From: Taenia hydatigena
Taxonomy: Eukaryota; Platyhelminthes; Cestoda; Cyclophyllidea; Taeniidae
NCBI GenBank assembly: GCA_036345935.2
Contig: JADWOT020000005.1
Span: forward strand, 3,528,696 to 3,592,695
DNA: 64,000 nt
Direction: 5' to 3'
This document shows, one piece after another, positions 46,991 to 60,350 of the stretch. Under the pieces are notes generated by a model. The model saw only the letters and a program-made list of their open reading frames with translations, was not told the DNA's origin and ran no database searches. Made by a program: the position numbers and the translations under genes. Position 1 is the stretch's first letter, and each line of letters opens with the position of its first letter.

Positions 46991-47006
46991 GCTCTAATAG
47001 GTGCGA

Positions 47007-47013
47007 ATATAAA
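47007..47013 (+). promoter_or_regulatory. TATA-like element of transporter copy C
   Basis: ATATAAA, 40 nt upstream of the ATG at 47054, equivalent to the elements upstream of copies A and B. Confidence 0.5.
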
Positions 47014-47053
47014 CTCGTTTGATATACCACGCGAAAATCAGTTGGGGTAGACA

Positions 47054-49859
47054 ATGGGTGGTGGTGCAGGCGGATCTGAGGTTCCAGACTCTACCAATGG
47101 AGGCAAAAGAGCGGCGGTGCAGATGACGAAAGAGATCGGCGTGATACAAGCCGTCAGCATCATATTTGGTGTTATTGTTGGATCTGGCATCTTCGTGTCC
47201 CCCGTCGGCGTCCTGCGATACTCGAATTCTGTAGGCCTTTCTCTAATCATGTGGATCGTGCCGGGCCTCTTCAGCTTGCTTGGTGCTCTGGTGTATGCTG
47301 AGTTAGGTGTGCGAATCCAGAAGTCAGGCGGCGAGTATGCATACATTCTCGAAGCCTTTGGTGGTCTACCTGCATTCATTGTGATGTGGATCACCTTTGT
47401 GGTCATTGGTGGTGTTAGTTGTGCTGCCAACTCGATCGTCTTTGCAGAGTACATGTTACAGCCTGTCTACCCTGACTGTGCGATTCCCGGACCCGTTGTT
47501 AGCATGATTGCCCTTTGCGGTCTGAGTAAGTGTGATTGCCTTCATTAATCGTTTTAGTGCTGATTTGTGCAATAAACTGCTACAAAGTGAGGTGGGCGAC
47601 GCGACTTGCGGTGATATTCTCATGTGGCAAAGTCATTGCTCTGTTACTGATAATCGGCTTTGGATTGTACTATCTTGCAACTGGTAAGTTTTTGCATCCT
47701 TCGAATCCTTGATGAATAATTGGGCAGCAATCTTCCTCACCTTCAATTTGTAATGTTATTGGTACATGCACGCGTTGAATTTGTGTAGTTAGGGTGATTC
47801 CATTATTATGCAAGGTCATGTGGAGAGTTTCCACAACGCCTTTGAGGGATCGAATGTATCGCCCGGTTATCTGGCACTTTCCTTCTACCAGGGCTTCTGG
47901 GCATTCTCGGGGTGGTGAGTGTTGCTTTTTAACTACTTATGCACAATCAAGTGCCAGATATGTTGTTTATCAATTTGTATTTTTGCGTTGATGCCAAGTA
48001 GTGAAGTTATAAACTACCCTTATTTAAACCAATTGGGGGGATCCGTAAAAGATGATGCGTCTAATGTGTGCGTCGTCTGTGCATTGCTGGGCATGTAGCC
48101 GTTGGCCAAAATTTCATGTAGAAGGGATTTCTCGTTACAAGTCATTCATTAAACGATGAAAAAAAGCGACGTATTTGTGTCAGTGAAATTGAAGTCAAGA
48201 AATAGTGGGTGTTCTTTGTAACTTATTTATTTGGCGTTTTTCCATCATTCACTTTAAAGACAACCATGATGACTTCAAATTAGCTTGCACATTGCCGTTT
48301 GGTATCTTTTCTCTAAATTATAGGAACTACCTTAATTTCTTGGTAGAAGAAATGAAAAACCCAGGCAGGTAAGTGTCAAGCAGATCATCTGGGGATACTT
48401 TGAAAGGAGACAGGGTGGTAAGAGGTGTCTGCACCGTTGCAGAAATCTTCCATTGGCTATCGCGATTGCACTCTCCTTGGTGACTGGTCTGTACATGCTG
48501 ACGAACATAGCATACCTGGCGGTGCTGAGTCCCTACGAGATGTTGGCCACGGGGTCTGGATCCTCTGCCATCGCTGTGGTGAGTTGAGACAAACGATTTT
48601 GGCTTGAGGACTTGGTGCAGTAACTTGGTAGAAGAGAATGTGGTTTGAAGAGGGGCGGGACATCGATGGGGGTGATGCATGGAAGAAAAGGAAATTGAGG
48701 TCTTCTGCATCAATTCTTTGGACTCGGGAGTGTTGAGAACGTATGACAACTCGTCTTTGATGGTGGCTATCATCTCTTTACTTTCAGGTGTTTGCGGAGC
48801 GTGCAATGCCCTGGATTTCCATGCTGATGCCTGTCTTCGTCGGGGCTTCAGTGTTTGGGAGCATCAACGGGGAGGCAATGTCCATGTCTCGGTAATTCGC
48901 CTTTCCTGGGTTAAGTCTTAGCATAAGAATTTATTATTAATTTAACTTTCTCTTCGCATTGTTTTTTTTAAAGACTGACGTACACTGGAGCCAGAGAGGG
49001 ACATATGCCATCCATCCTTGCTATGATCCATCACTGCAACTTTACGCCTATTCCAGCCATTCTGATTTTGGTGAGACATCCTCTTTTCCCTTATGCAAGT
49101 ACTTGTCTTTGTTCGGTAGTTGCTAGAGTTTTCTTTTAGCAACCTAATGAGCACATCATTAGTCGGAGGTGTCAGGCTATTTTTAGATCTTAATTCTGTC
49201 AAATCAGTCGCCAACCTTGATTCCAATGGCTGTCAGCAGACACGAGGTCACTTAGGCGAGAAGTTCTGTGCTCTCCATTGTTTTCTTTTTTGCTACAGCT
49301 TTTCCTCGCTGTGGGCTATCAATTCTACAGCGACCTCTTTGCCTTAATTGAGTTGGCGGGCTTTGCGTTCTCCTTCATTGCGGCTTTAGCGGTGGCTGCT
49401 CTCCTCTACATGCGGTACAAGGAGCCCCATTTGAAGACGTCGTTTCAGGTACACTTATCGTCATCCTTTCTCCCTTCGACTCTTGCGATGAACAGAGACA
49501 TGACGCCTTCCTTTGTCTTGTCTCCCGTAGCTACCTATCTTCTTCCCTGTCCTCTTCCTCGCATGCGATCTATTCATTCTGGTTCTGACAATCTATCAAC
49601 AGCCACGCGAATCGCTCTCCAATGTCATTCTCATGCTGGCAGCGGTCCCCATCTACTGGCTGGGTGTTTCCTGGAAGAACAAGCCAAAGAGTTTCCAGAA
49701 CTTTATCTGTAAGTAGCTGTGCTAAAGTTTATAATAAAAAAAACGTCTTGAAGTACTGAGTCGCACTGCTTCCCTTGTTTCCTTGCAGACAAGGGCACAT
49801 TATTTCTCCAAAAAGTGTTCGCCTGCGTGCCAGTGGAGGACGAGTCTCAGTTGGAGTAA
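47054..49859 (+). CDS. SLC7 heteromeric amino acid transporter light chain, copy C (10 exons, 492 aa)
   Basis: The third paralogue, on the opposite strand. Exons: 47054-47525, 47558-47683, 47815-47914, 48324-48368, 48443-48578, 48788-48891, 48974-49070, 49299-49448, 49531-49708, 49789-49859. Intron 1 is only 32 nt. The joined frame (1479 nt) has no stop. GSG is at residues 43-45, Cys142 lies in VYPDCAIP, Trp228 is at the gate position, then [34 protein letters not shown] and a LAT-like tail [14 protein letters not shown]. Exon 1 is closer in protein sequence to copy A, but exons 4-5 and intron 4 are practically identical to copy B. Exon 1 is 6 nt shorter than in A and B. Such light chains traffic to the surface only with an SLC3 heavy chain; none is in the window. 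Exchange of large neutral or cationic amino acids is the expected role, inferred from the family. Confidence 0.95.
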
Positions 49860-50342
49860 ATTAAAGTCTCTCTTTTCTAAGAACGCAGACAATCAAGTTG
49901 GGATCGTCAAGGCATTCAACATGTATTTACATAACCAGAAGCTTAACTTCTGCCTATAAATACGCAGTGTGTTCCCTCGCTCCCTCCCCTTGGGTCTGTG
50001 ACCCGGACTTCCTTCTCCATTTCGGTTAACTCTGTTGGCGTCTGTTGGACGTTGTCCCACGACCTCCCCCCTTTTGTCTGCTAATCATCCAATCACTCTA
50101 ATTGGAGATGATTCTGTAGTTAATTGTCACAACTTCAAGTCGCTCTGTATCCATTGCTTTCCTGTGTTAGTCTGTCCTCTTCTGTCCCTCCTGTTGGTTT
50201 GCGTTTGCTTCCCAATTTTGGTGTCTAGTCGGAATCATCTCCTAGTTCTTTGAATTCCTATTTGCAGCTCACAACTTGCTTTTGTACAGTGGGCCCTGCC
50301 TATGTCTTCAGGTGGGAGCTGTTTTGTTGAAGTTTAAATAAA
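49860..50342 (+). terminator. Probable 3' UTR and polyadenylation signal of copy C
   Basis: The first AATAAA downstream of the copy C stop in the same strand is at 50337-50342. That gives a 3' UTR of roughly 0.5 kb. The first 60 bp after the stop are also similar to the region after the copy B stop (the shared GACAATCAAGTTGGG-type block), so the duplication extends past the coding region. Confidence 0.4.
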
Positions 50343-50599
50343 AAGAAGTTTAGTTAGTTCTGTAGTCTACCATTTGATGCTTGAGGACCAAATACAGCAA
50401 ATCCAGTTGGTAACAGTTTTGAGCATGCTGTGGTTTACCATTTTGCTGACTACTTCTATGTGGACAAGGACTTCGTTCACAGTGTTCATCATCATGCTTG
50501 TCTGTTAATGTTAATCAAGTCTTGGCACTCATTTTGTTTCTGTCTGGCTCCACCGAGTCTATGAGTTTGCACAACAGAAGTCTTTGTAGTCATTTTGAT

Positions 50600-51250
50600 G
50601 TCATACAAGTGTCAAAACTTGGGGGCCGATCTCCCGCGCATGAGTCTCTCTCCCACCCGCCCAGACGTGTGTGCTGATGAGGAGCGTTGTGGTGCTTTGT
50701 TTGCTGGTTCATGACGAAATGCTGACGAATAGAGTGCTCCACGCACGCTCCCACGTGCCAGCGCGTCTGCGTCAACGCCCGAACGAGGGTCGATGGACTG
50801 TGCCGAAAGCGTGGGAAAAAGTCAGTTCCCGTTCTTTTTTTTTTTACAATCACGATACCTATATGCATTTGGGTTGCATTGCCACAACCTTTGTTACCGC
50901 ATAACCTACGAGAATCCAAATGTTTACTAGGTTCGCCATGCCTTAGTGGTGAATGATGCGGGGTAAACGCTTGGTAAAATTACCATTCTTGGTTCAAAAT
51001 AAACACGCATTAAAGCTCCACCTCATGACAGTCTACAGGTTGGTGATTAAATCGCTGTGTGTAAATAGAGATTTGCATAGTTTCTCGCCATTTCACACCT
51101 CTTGGCAGGCCACTAGCTCCACGCGGTACCCTCGAGTGGATTTCGCTGCGTGATAGGATTGGCGACGTTCTGGTAATAGCAGCGTTAATCCAAATGTGTG
51201 TGTTTGTACTCTTCTTATTGCTTTGTTTGCGATCAGAGCATCACCACTTT
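50600..51250 (+). repeat. Direct repeat, first copy (partner at 55.2 kb)
   Basis: Matches 55190-55850 in the same orientation. Shared blocks: CATGACGAAAT, ACAGTCTACA, GTGTGTAAATAGAGATTTGC, TTTCACACCTCTT, CTCCACGCGG, CTGGTAATAGCAGCGTTA. Similarity is high over 51000-51240. No gene is evident. Confidence 0.75.
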
Positions 51251-51776
51251 GTGCTGGATATCATTTAGGAGGGAACTGCTCTTGTCCACAGTAGGTGTAG
51301 CACTCGAATGCGATTGGTTGAGAATACCGAGGTCTGTCAAAGTGAAAGTTGAAAACAATGTGTACCACTTAGTCATGGTTCTTCACCTCTCTGCGCCTCG
51401 CACCGTCTCAGTCACCCTCTTCTCCTCCCCATGACTGAGAGTCCTAACCCGTCCAATCAGGCGCTTGGGCCTTAGCTCCCCCCATTCGGGTTCCACGCGC
51501 AGTTTTTCAGCTAAAATTTTATATAATCTAAACAAAACTTAAAGATAAAGCGTTAAAAACAGTGACAGGCCTTTTGCTAGGTTTTTTATATACTACTGAT
51601 GTAGATGTCATGCATTCACAGAGAGGTTAATATCTCGCAACCCTGGACTATCCAACCTCTCGGAAGTTCTGGGTCGCCATTCATGCCTTGCCGCCTACTT
51701 CACAATAAAACGACTTTCACAACACAGATAGTGGTGCATTGATGCCCTCGGTTTAGCTGCCTAGGCGCCTCGAGAA

Positions 51777-52277
51777 CTATTGCATTTGATCGAGGTCTTT
51801 CAAATGGGCATCAATGTCACCCTTCCAAATCGAAATGCGGTTAGGTTTGGCTTTAGACCTGTCGCGATTCCAACCGCACCAACAGCCGGTGCAATGCGTC
51901 GTTGCGTTTGCGCCACTGCGGTGACATAAATCGTGGAAAGCTTATTTCCTGCTTCACATCTATGACATTGGTATGCATTCGTCACTATTATAATCGTCGC
52001 CAAGTTGTGATTAATTTCTGTGTCCTGAAAGTGTCCCAATTCAAATATGCGTCTTGCGACACACCTCGGTACCACTTCATGGTAGCAGCAAAAGTGTGAT
52101 GCAAAGCCTCACAGTAGGCTGCCCTTCGGACTCTTGCCAACTTTCAGCCTGGCATGCTCCTGCGATTGAAGCAGGTTGACTTTGACCTTGGATTTGTGTA
52201 AACAGGACGTGTGCATTGACCTCGTTCACGGAAGAGGGTTTCATGGGGCCTAATTTAAAAAGAAAAAGAGTTATCAT
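51777..52277 (-). pseudogene. Decayed coding repeat, copy 1
   Basis: The minus strand carries WKGDIDAHLKDLDQMQ followed by a stop (51777-51826). Upstream at about 52.2 kb, in another frame, is MKPSSVNEVNAHVLF. Both parts match pieces of the copies at 53.6 and 60.4 kb, in the same order as in the 60.4-kb copy, but the frame between them is broken. The family is not recognised. Confidence 0.45.
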
Positions 52278-53594
52278 CGTCGGTTAGGGTCTTCACTACT
52301 ACAGTCATTGTAGCTGTCAAGCCCACTTAAGACCAGACGGAGTAGTTTTTCACTAAGAAATCTCACAGAGATGCTTGATGAAGTGTTATTTGAGGTGCAA
52401 AATGATTGCCTTTTTAGGGTTCCCATTGTGGCATGGAGACTTGGATGCATTCCAACTGGTTCACGTCCCTGAGATGGGTTATTGGCGTTACGATCCCTCC
52501 AATGACCCAGCTAGGAGGCTAGGGCTAGAGACGTCCTGATTATCAAAACTGTAAGTCCAGGCGCGTTGGCTTTGCATGAGAATTGGAGCGAAACTGTGTT
52601 TTGTACGTGATTTAGAAACATAAGGGAAATTCTCCCGCCTCCAAATCAGTGCAGCACTTGATTGCGATCGGTTGAGGTAGCTGAGAGACACCGGTCCGAG
52701 ACATTGACAGCCGCCAAAACAATGTGCAGGGCTTAGTCATGGTTCTGTGTCAAACTAGCCACACCCTCCACCGCTGTCTAGACTCGCAATCCGATCAATA
52801 AGTGGAGCTGACGGTGCCATTTACATCGGACTCGTAAAGCCTCATGAGGCGCACAATTTGACGTAGGCTGCAGTCTGGAGACCTACGAATTCTAAATTAC
52901 TAGTTTGAGGAAAGCTAAACTGCGTGAGAACCTTTTTCAGGGACATAAAACTACAGAGAAGGCGTAAACAATCATAAAAATGATGCCAGATTGCAACAAA
53001 TTTTAAAAGTCCCCCTCCGCATCATAATAGATCATCAACCACTTGCCACAAGCCAGTGTGTTGAAATGTGTTTTGACGCTTCAACGAAGACAATTTCCAT
53101 CCTCGGGTACGCAGCCTGCTCTTTACGCCTTTCTTTCCTTCTCGGAGTTTTGCCCTGACATGCATTGCGATGCAGACGGTCTTCAGTTGGTCGAAAGCGT
53201 CCATTGAAAATACGAAGTTAGCAGATGGTTTAGTCAAAGGAAGCACTTTTCTGCTCAATCCATCACCACAGGATTTCTTCATCCACTTATGTACCGTTGG
53301 TAAGTTGAATGGATCCCACAGGCCGCCTAAATTGAAGAGAATTTTGGATATAGGAAACCAGAGAGCAGGAGGCTTCTACAGTGCTTAAGAAAGTCCACTC
53401 ACCATCCTTCTAAGAGCCTCACACGTTTTCCATGCTTGCCATCCGAAATCTGGCCGAAATTTGTACATTTATGAACACAGACACGTGCATGACACCGTCT
53501 TTTAGGCGTCACAACCGCCGTCCACCTGACTTCCACCCATTATCACCATTTTTTGTAATGCTTGCTTTTTAGTGAGAGCCGAATCTTTTCCTCA

Positions 53595-53861
53595 TCAATG
53601 TTTATTCCTAATGTGCCGGTAGAATCCGATGAAGCAACTTGAAGTCCACTGTCTTTGATTTAGGCCCTCAAAATGGGTGTCACTGCTACCCTTCCAAGTG
53701 CCGAAGATTAAGCGCGTTGGGTGAGGCCCTATCGGTCTCTTAGCTGGGCCCACAACGAACAAAGACACCCTTGGACGAGAAAGTGTGTCTACGAGGGGGC
53801 ACACAGGATCTCGTTTGATGGACAGCAAAAGTGGTGATTGTCTTAGCCGTACGCAATCCAA
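53595..53861 (-). pseudogene. Decayed coding repeat, copy 2
   Basis: The minus-strand frame contains LIFGTWKGSSDTHFEGLNQ then RQ (down to 53649). It aligns residue by residue with copy 1 (WKGDIDAHLKDLDQMQ) and copy 3 (LNGSNDTQLNDL, stop, QMQ). Sequence on either side is degraded. Confidence 0.45.
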
Positions 53862-55189
53862 GGGGCTTATTTGCCCTGGCCTTGGAGCAAGTAGACAGAG
53901 TGGAGGAGAGTGCGTAAAGGCGGACCGGATTAAGAGCCTTCTTCTGAACCCTCTTTCTTACATTAAAATGCACGAGAGAGCAAAATCAAAGGTGAAAGAT
54001 GTGCGTCTAGCATCAACACATCCTGACATGACTGTGCTCAGGCTTGAGGCCAGGAACACCACCACCGCCACTGTGAATGACAGCGAGACTCAAAATGCTC
54101 ATCAACATTGCAAGATCGGCCAAATTTAATGCTTTCCTACCAAACTCTCACTTAGTAAGGCTGCTTCAGGAAAGAAGTCACAGTTTAAGCATGATGAGAG
54201 GGACTTAGCTACTCAGGTCGCCTTAGTTGAAATTCATGTAATGAAATAAAACGATGCGTGAAACACACGACGTGGAATAGACGGTTCACCGCACCTGCGA
54301 GTCAAGAGGACGAAAATCGGCTCTACTCTCCACTAGCACCTGTCTCGGCGCTTAACCTACGAACAACGTGACGGGACTTGACTTTGCTTCAAGTTCATGG
54401 TCCAATGATAATCCATCCTTCCTTATTCCTTAATTCGTTGACCTTGACAATGATTGCTTGTCAGTCACGAGCCCAAGTGAAAGGACAGTACTCATGTGTG
54501 AGAATGAACAACACATTCGTGTCGTTAATCACCGTGGCATTTGCGCTTGACAACCACCCCTTTGCGATTGCAATTCGGACCATCATTGTAACACAAGACA
54601 TGTACTTTGACATGTGTAACGAAATCCCTAACGTGTTGCCCGCCTGGGACTGCGTCTCTCTCCCACGCGTTGCAGTTCTAATTTTGCCCTCTCAGAGCGT
54701 ATTTAACTACGGCGCTGTCAGTTAATGACGAAATACCAACAACTTATTTCATACACGCTCCCACGTGCCAGTGGCTGAGCAAAGCGGAGGAAACGTCTTG
54801 CTTAAAATAAAAAATAAAACAATAATTTGTATTTCATCGCTTTTTGCGTCATACCGAGGGGTGAATACCGCCGGGCTATGATTTATTTCCCAGTGTGCAG
54901 GAACACTTGTCACATTGCCAAATGCCTAGAGGTCATGGTCACTCTCATTGTGTCATTAACCAGCCGCACTGATGACAATTTGTGATTAATCAAACTTATG
55001 CTGGATGCAATTTCGACTCTGAAGTAGAAATTATCCATGCAAAGGCTACTTAAGTATCGGTCAAGCGGCGACGGCACAGATTGTCAGTCGCGTCATTGGT
55101 TCCTCACAGACCCACGTTGCTGTGGTGCAAGAATGAACTCCACGAGCAGCGACATTTGATCTCTTCCACTTGCACAGACGTGAATGGGA

Positions 55190-55850
55190 TTAAAGCTTGG
55201 CATTGTGGTGTTCTGTTCGCCGGTGCATGACGAAATACCGGCGAATGAATGCTTCACACACGCGCCCATGTGTCAGCGCGTTCGCGTCAACGCCTGGACG
55301 AAGGTCCATAGACTGCGCCACACTGTATCGCTTGCAAAAGCGCGTAAGGCGGCAAAAGTCAGCTCCTACTTTTCTAACCACGATACCTGTGTGCCTTTCA
55401 GGCATAATGACAACTGACACCTTCCAGCATTTTCGGGTTTTATTAAGAAGACGATGTCATTTCCCCAACCTGATTGTTTGCCACGGCCTTCACCATTCAC
55501 TGAGTTTGCCAGGCCTTAGTGATTTTTCACTGGGAAACGGATATGCGTAACGATAATCCAAAAGTCATTCCCCTAAACGCTTCGTAAAAATTGTTATTTT
55601 CGGTTCAGAATAAACACACGTTAAGGCTCCATCTCGTGACAGTCTACATGTGAGTGACTGGAGTGTTGTGTGTAAATAGAGATTTGCATAATTTCTCGTC
55701 GTTTCACACCTCTTAGCAGGCCGCTGGCTCCACGCGGATCCCTCAAGTGAATTTCGCTGTGTGGCAGGGTTAGCGACGTCCTGGTAATAGCAGCGTTAGT
55801 CCAAATGTGCGTGCTTGCGCTATTCTTATGGTTTCTTCTGCGATCGGAGT
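55190..55850 (+). repeat. Direct repeat, second copy (partner at 50.6 kb)
   Basis: The counterpart of 50600-51250, offset by about 4.6 kb. Shorter fragments of the same family (the CATGACGAAAT block followed by a CCCACGTG-CAG block) recur near 54720-54775 and 61405-61480. Confidence 0.75.
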
Positions 55851-55999
55851 AACAAATTTTTACCATCATTTGTTTGCGATCACAATTCCTACTCCCAAAC
55901 AACATTTGGACACACCGGCAGACTGGAAACCGCAGTGGGTTAAGTCAACTTGGATGGCAACGGAGAAAACACGGGAGTTCCTCTCGTTCACAAAAGTGG

Positions 56000-58900
56000 G
56001 ACAACCGAATGGGGTTGGTTGAGATTACTAAGACATCTAGAGCAGGGGTGTTTGGAAGTGTTGTGGAACCCTTTCTTCACGGGTTTGTGACTTCCCACTT
56101 TCGACTAACCGGTTCCTCTGACGATATTGGCATCACCAATTCAAAAATTACTTATTTGAGGGTAAGAACTCTGCCCCAAGATCAATGTCGTGTATACGTT
56201 CATTGAATCAAGTCCTTTTGAAATGTTGGGATCTCTTCGACAGCAGCTCTCTGCAGAATTTATGGAAGACTCTGTAATGCTAACGAAAATGCCTTAAAGA
56301 GAATTAGCTGGAGTTTTACACAATCCCATTTGATTGTTTTGTGGAGACATTGGAATAGTGCATGTGCTGTGGAGCTCTTTGTCGAGCTTTCATAAACTCC
56401 CTCACCGCTGTAGGATCTCTTGAGGACTAACTAGTGGGTTAAAGAATTTCTGCACCTTTTTGAAGGGCTAAAGGTGAAACGGTCGCACTTTTCGAGTACA
56501 CAATCCGACACTTTTGTGCCTTGTTCTCCGAAGCCTTTCCAGTCCTGCATACGGATGAAAGCCAGTATTTCGGTGCTCTTTAATTGCCTAAAAGCATCCA
56601 CGGCATTCACCTGCGAGGCGCACTATCGTGGCTATTTGAAATGCCACGTTGACGAAGACTTCAGTCAAACAACGAGGAGATGAAATTACCTCTAACTCAC
56701 CACTCGTCTCCCAAAAAACCACGGCAGCTGAATGATTGGAGGTAATGAATGAATGATTGAAGAGCTACACAATGTATTTCCCTTTGCCTACCTGTTTCAT
56801 CAGTGGGCTGGAAACAAACCGCCAAACCCTTTAGGTTAGGCAACGGTATTGGTGCTCGCAGCCAAGAAGAACTTCTAAGCGGCCTGCAATAGTAGTCTCT
56901 TTACATGCCTCTAACCCTACAAAATCTGTAAGTCGTTCCTTTGTACAGAATTTAGTAAATACAGGCATGCGATCTGCACAATGTCATACATGACACTAAT
57001 GTAAGTAACATGCATTCGCTCTGTGTTTGAGGTTTCGCAACCTCAATTTTACCTGACCCTGAAGAGTTTTTGGCCTTATTTACTTTTATTCACCTCTTCT
57101 TAACACAAATTCTGTGGTTGGTGACCAGTGGAGGCGGTCAGAGGATGGGTCATTCCATCGTTTTGACCTGTAGGTAATCTCCCCCACTTCGGGAGCGTAA
57201 ACGAGAACGCTAAAAGGCCAATACACCTCAAAGTCTTGCTACGCTTACTAATTCCTTCTTCTCTTCTTTCGGAAAAGTGCATTAAAGTGACCAATTATCC
57301 GCTTCCTTTATGGATAGAAGCGTGCCAATGCACAAGCCATCGAATCTCACAATTCAAAAAGATGTGAACACATCTTGGCACATTTGTGCGCAAACTTAAG
57401 GTTAGAACAAGCACCACCAACAACCTGAGTAAGAGTGGGGTTAAGTGCGTTCACCAACTAAATTAAATGCAGCCGTTCTGAAGGTCTACTGAAATAGCTA
57501 TTTAAGTAGGTATCGAAAACAATGTAAAGTTTATGCATAATAAAAGGGATCAAATGAGTCAGGTGCTCTTATATTGTAATTAAGTGGACGTCAGCATTGA
57601 CACAGAGCACTGTTAATCACTCTACTCCACCACGTCACATTGGGAAGGGCTTTTGTGTTTGCGCGTTGCCAACTCGAATGAATGCACAAGTGAAGAGCAT
57701 CGGATCTGACGAAACACCACGCGACTTTGGTAAACACTTAGCAATTTCACACTGCCTAGTAAAAGTTCCAAAAGTTCTGACAAATTGCATAAAAAAAAGG
57801 AGAAAATCCCGGTGGTCTCAATTCTAACTCTCCATTTCTCAAAGCTGAATCCACCCATCTGCCCTGCTGTGGCGAGCTATCAAGTTGCTTTAGGTTTGTG
57901 GCTCAATGGCAATGAATTTCTTGTTATCTTTATGCCCAAAAGGGAGTTTATAATCCGATCTTACTTGCCATGAGGCTTATCTATTTCTCTTGAGATGTGC
58001 AAACTAATGCTATGGCCTTAGCTTGCATCCAAGCATGTAACACTTTGTTTCTTTGATCACAGAGGACTTTCTACGCTTGACAATCACCACTAGTCTACAA
58101 TGCAAACTCTTTCATTCATTTATGGTAATTAGCCTTGTCTGATGGTCACTTTAGCCATCAATTGCGCTCCTTCTAGGCCTTGATGTGGTTTTCCAATCTG
58201 CAGCATCCGACGCCACGTCACTCCTACACACGCTGATGGTTGTCTCCACTGATACTGTAAATTTGCACCGTTAAAGAAAATTGTGATGCTTTTGTCCACT
58301 ATGAAAGCCAAAACAGTGGATGCTATTCCCTGCACTGTCTTAGGGTGTCGATCCAATTGCGCCACCGCCCCCCTGAGCAAAGTAAATTGGCTTATCTCGC
58401 TCAAACTCAGATGCAAAAAAATTAGCACAATTTAAAAAAGGTGATTAATAGGTGTAGAATGATTTAATTAATAATTTTTGCCTGGAATTTTATTCTATGT
58501 TTCCGTGACGAAGTGATTTGCAACTCAAACTCATCGCAGCATGCGGTCAGTCACCTTTCCATGTTGGGTGCAGGGCAGCTCTGAGGAAACCAAGCATTTA
58601 GCTAATATCAAAGCCCAAAAGTAGGAAAAGTACTCATTGAAAAGGCGAATTCGATCGGTGACCTTGTTTAAGTCAGTGCAACATCCCTAACTAAACCATT
58701 TCTGAAGCTTTCACTGCCGCTGAATTTGTCTCATCATATACTACTTAAATGCAAATTTTAAGTTAAAGCGATTTTTATCCAAAATGCACACAGAAAGTGA
58801 ATGCGTGACGAGGACGCAGGTTGATCCAAATGTCAATCCTGTAAGCTACTTGTAAAATTGCCATTTGGGATCCAGCATTGCAGTCTATTCAACGTTCATT

Positions 58901-60300
58901 CGTTGCGAAACAGACCGCAGGCTAGTCATAAACACTTCCGCAGGCACCGCGCCCCCTTCCGACCGCCTTGCTGCAGGGTAAGACTAAATGCTTTCTAATT
59001 ATAGAGGTTTTGTTTTATTTCCCAGCCTACATTCCTAGACATCGTCCTCAGTTGAGGTGGCTATTCTTAATCACCTTCCGTTTATGAAAAGGAAAGCCAC
59101 GTTTTGCAGCCATTTAGTAGCAAAGACTGAATAAAATGACCGTGGCTTTACAAAATCTCTCTAGTTCACATTTGGTTTGGGATTTGTGAATGCAGCCAAA
59201 ATGATATTACAAAGCTTTTTGAGGCATTTGTGCCTGTAAATGCAGTCCGATGCTTGGTGAAGGCACTGCGCCTTCGCTGCTCCACCCAACCGAATTAGGC
59301 TTCCACTTACAAGCTCAAGCGAGGTGAAAGATGAAGCTTGCTGGAAAGAAGTGCTGCCATCTAAATGTGTAATAGGTTTAAGCCACTTAATCAAAGACCA
59401 AAAGCTGTCTTAAGACCGTTGTTAGGACTAGGTACAGCGGAGGAGGAGCAGGAAGGCCCTCACCCTCGCTCCTTAACATGACAGACGCCAGGACCAGTAC
59501 AGGATTAGCTTGAAGCATGATCGATGACTCACCGCGGATTATGCACGGGAGATATTACTTAAATGCTATCAGTAGAGTTCACTGGAATTGTACAACAATA
59601 GAAAAGTGAAGGTAAAAAGGTCGAGATCTTTACACGCCTCACTCTAGTTATTTGCAATATACACTACCCTCTGCAAGACATTAAATACCATGGGAAATTT
59701 CCCATAAGATCAACTAAATTTGTTGTGGTAGCCTTGGAACTTTTTGCTGTTCATGTTGGAGTGCACAAGCAAGCCTTTATATGGAATTTATTTAGGCATA
59801 TATACCTAAATATGGTTATCTAGCCTTCCGAAAGCACCTACAACATGCAAGCAAAAGACTAAAGGTATCGGCTAATCCTCAACGCCTTGTAGTTTGGTGA
59901 ACCGCCAGTAAATAACTACAAAAGTTAAGTGATGGACTGGCTCAACTTGCCTCCCTTTATCTACCCATCACACCAATAAGTTGGACTAAAACTACAGTCC
60001 TTTTAAGCCAGACAACAAAAGATTATGCGGCTCAACTGTAGTAAATCGCCATTCAGTTGAAGAACCTTTAGAATTGCTTGTGGCAGCACCTACTTCTGAG
60101 CAAATTTAAGCAATTTTCATGCCTACTCTTAGGGTTATTTATTATAAAAATGTGATTGTGATTCGGCAAACCCTCTTTTGTACAGAATTTCGCAAACATC
60201 GACGCACATCCTGCACACAGTTGAGGACGGTTAGCACTGACCTTAGTCAACCTGACCCCAATTCACCCAATTCACAACTACGCCCATTTGTGCTTATCGG
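56000..60300. other. Intergenic DNA with old duplications, no gene assigned
   Basis: Two minus-strand frames have balanced composition and might be exons: 58129-58428 and 59161-59394 (the latter includes LVSGSLIRLGGAAKAQCLH). Neither could be tied to splice partners or a family. Confidence 0.35.
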
Positions 60301-60350
60301 TGTTTGTGTTTGGTGTTTTAGGCAGCTTCCATAAAGGACTTGGAGAGCTT

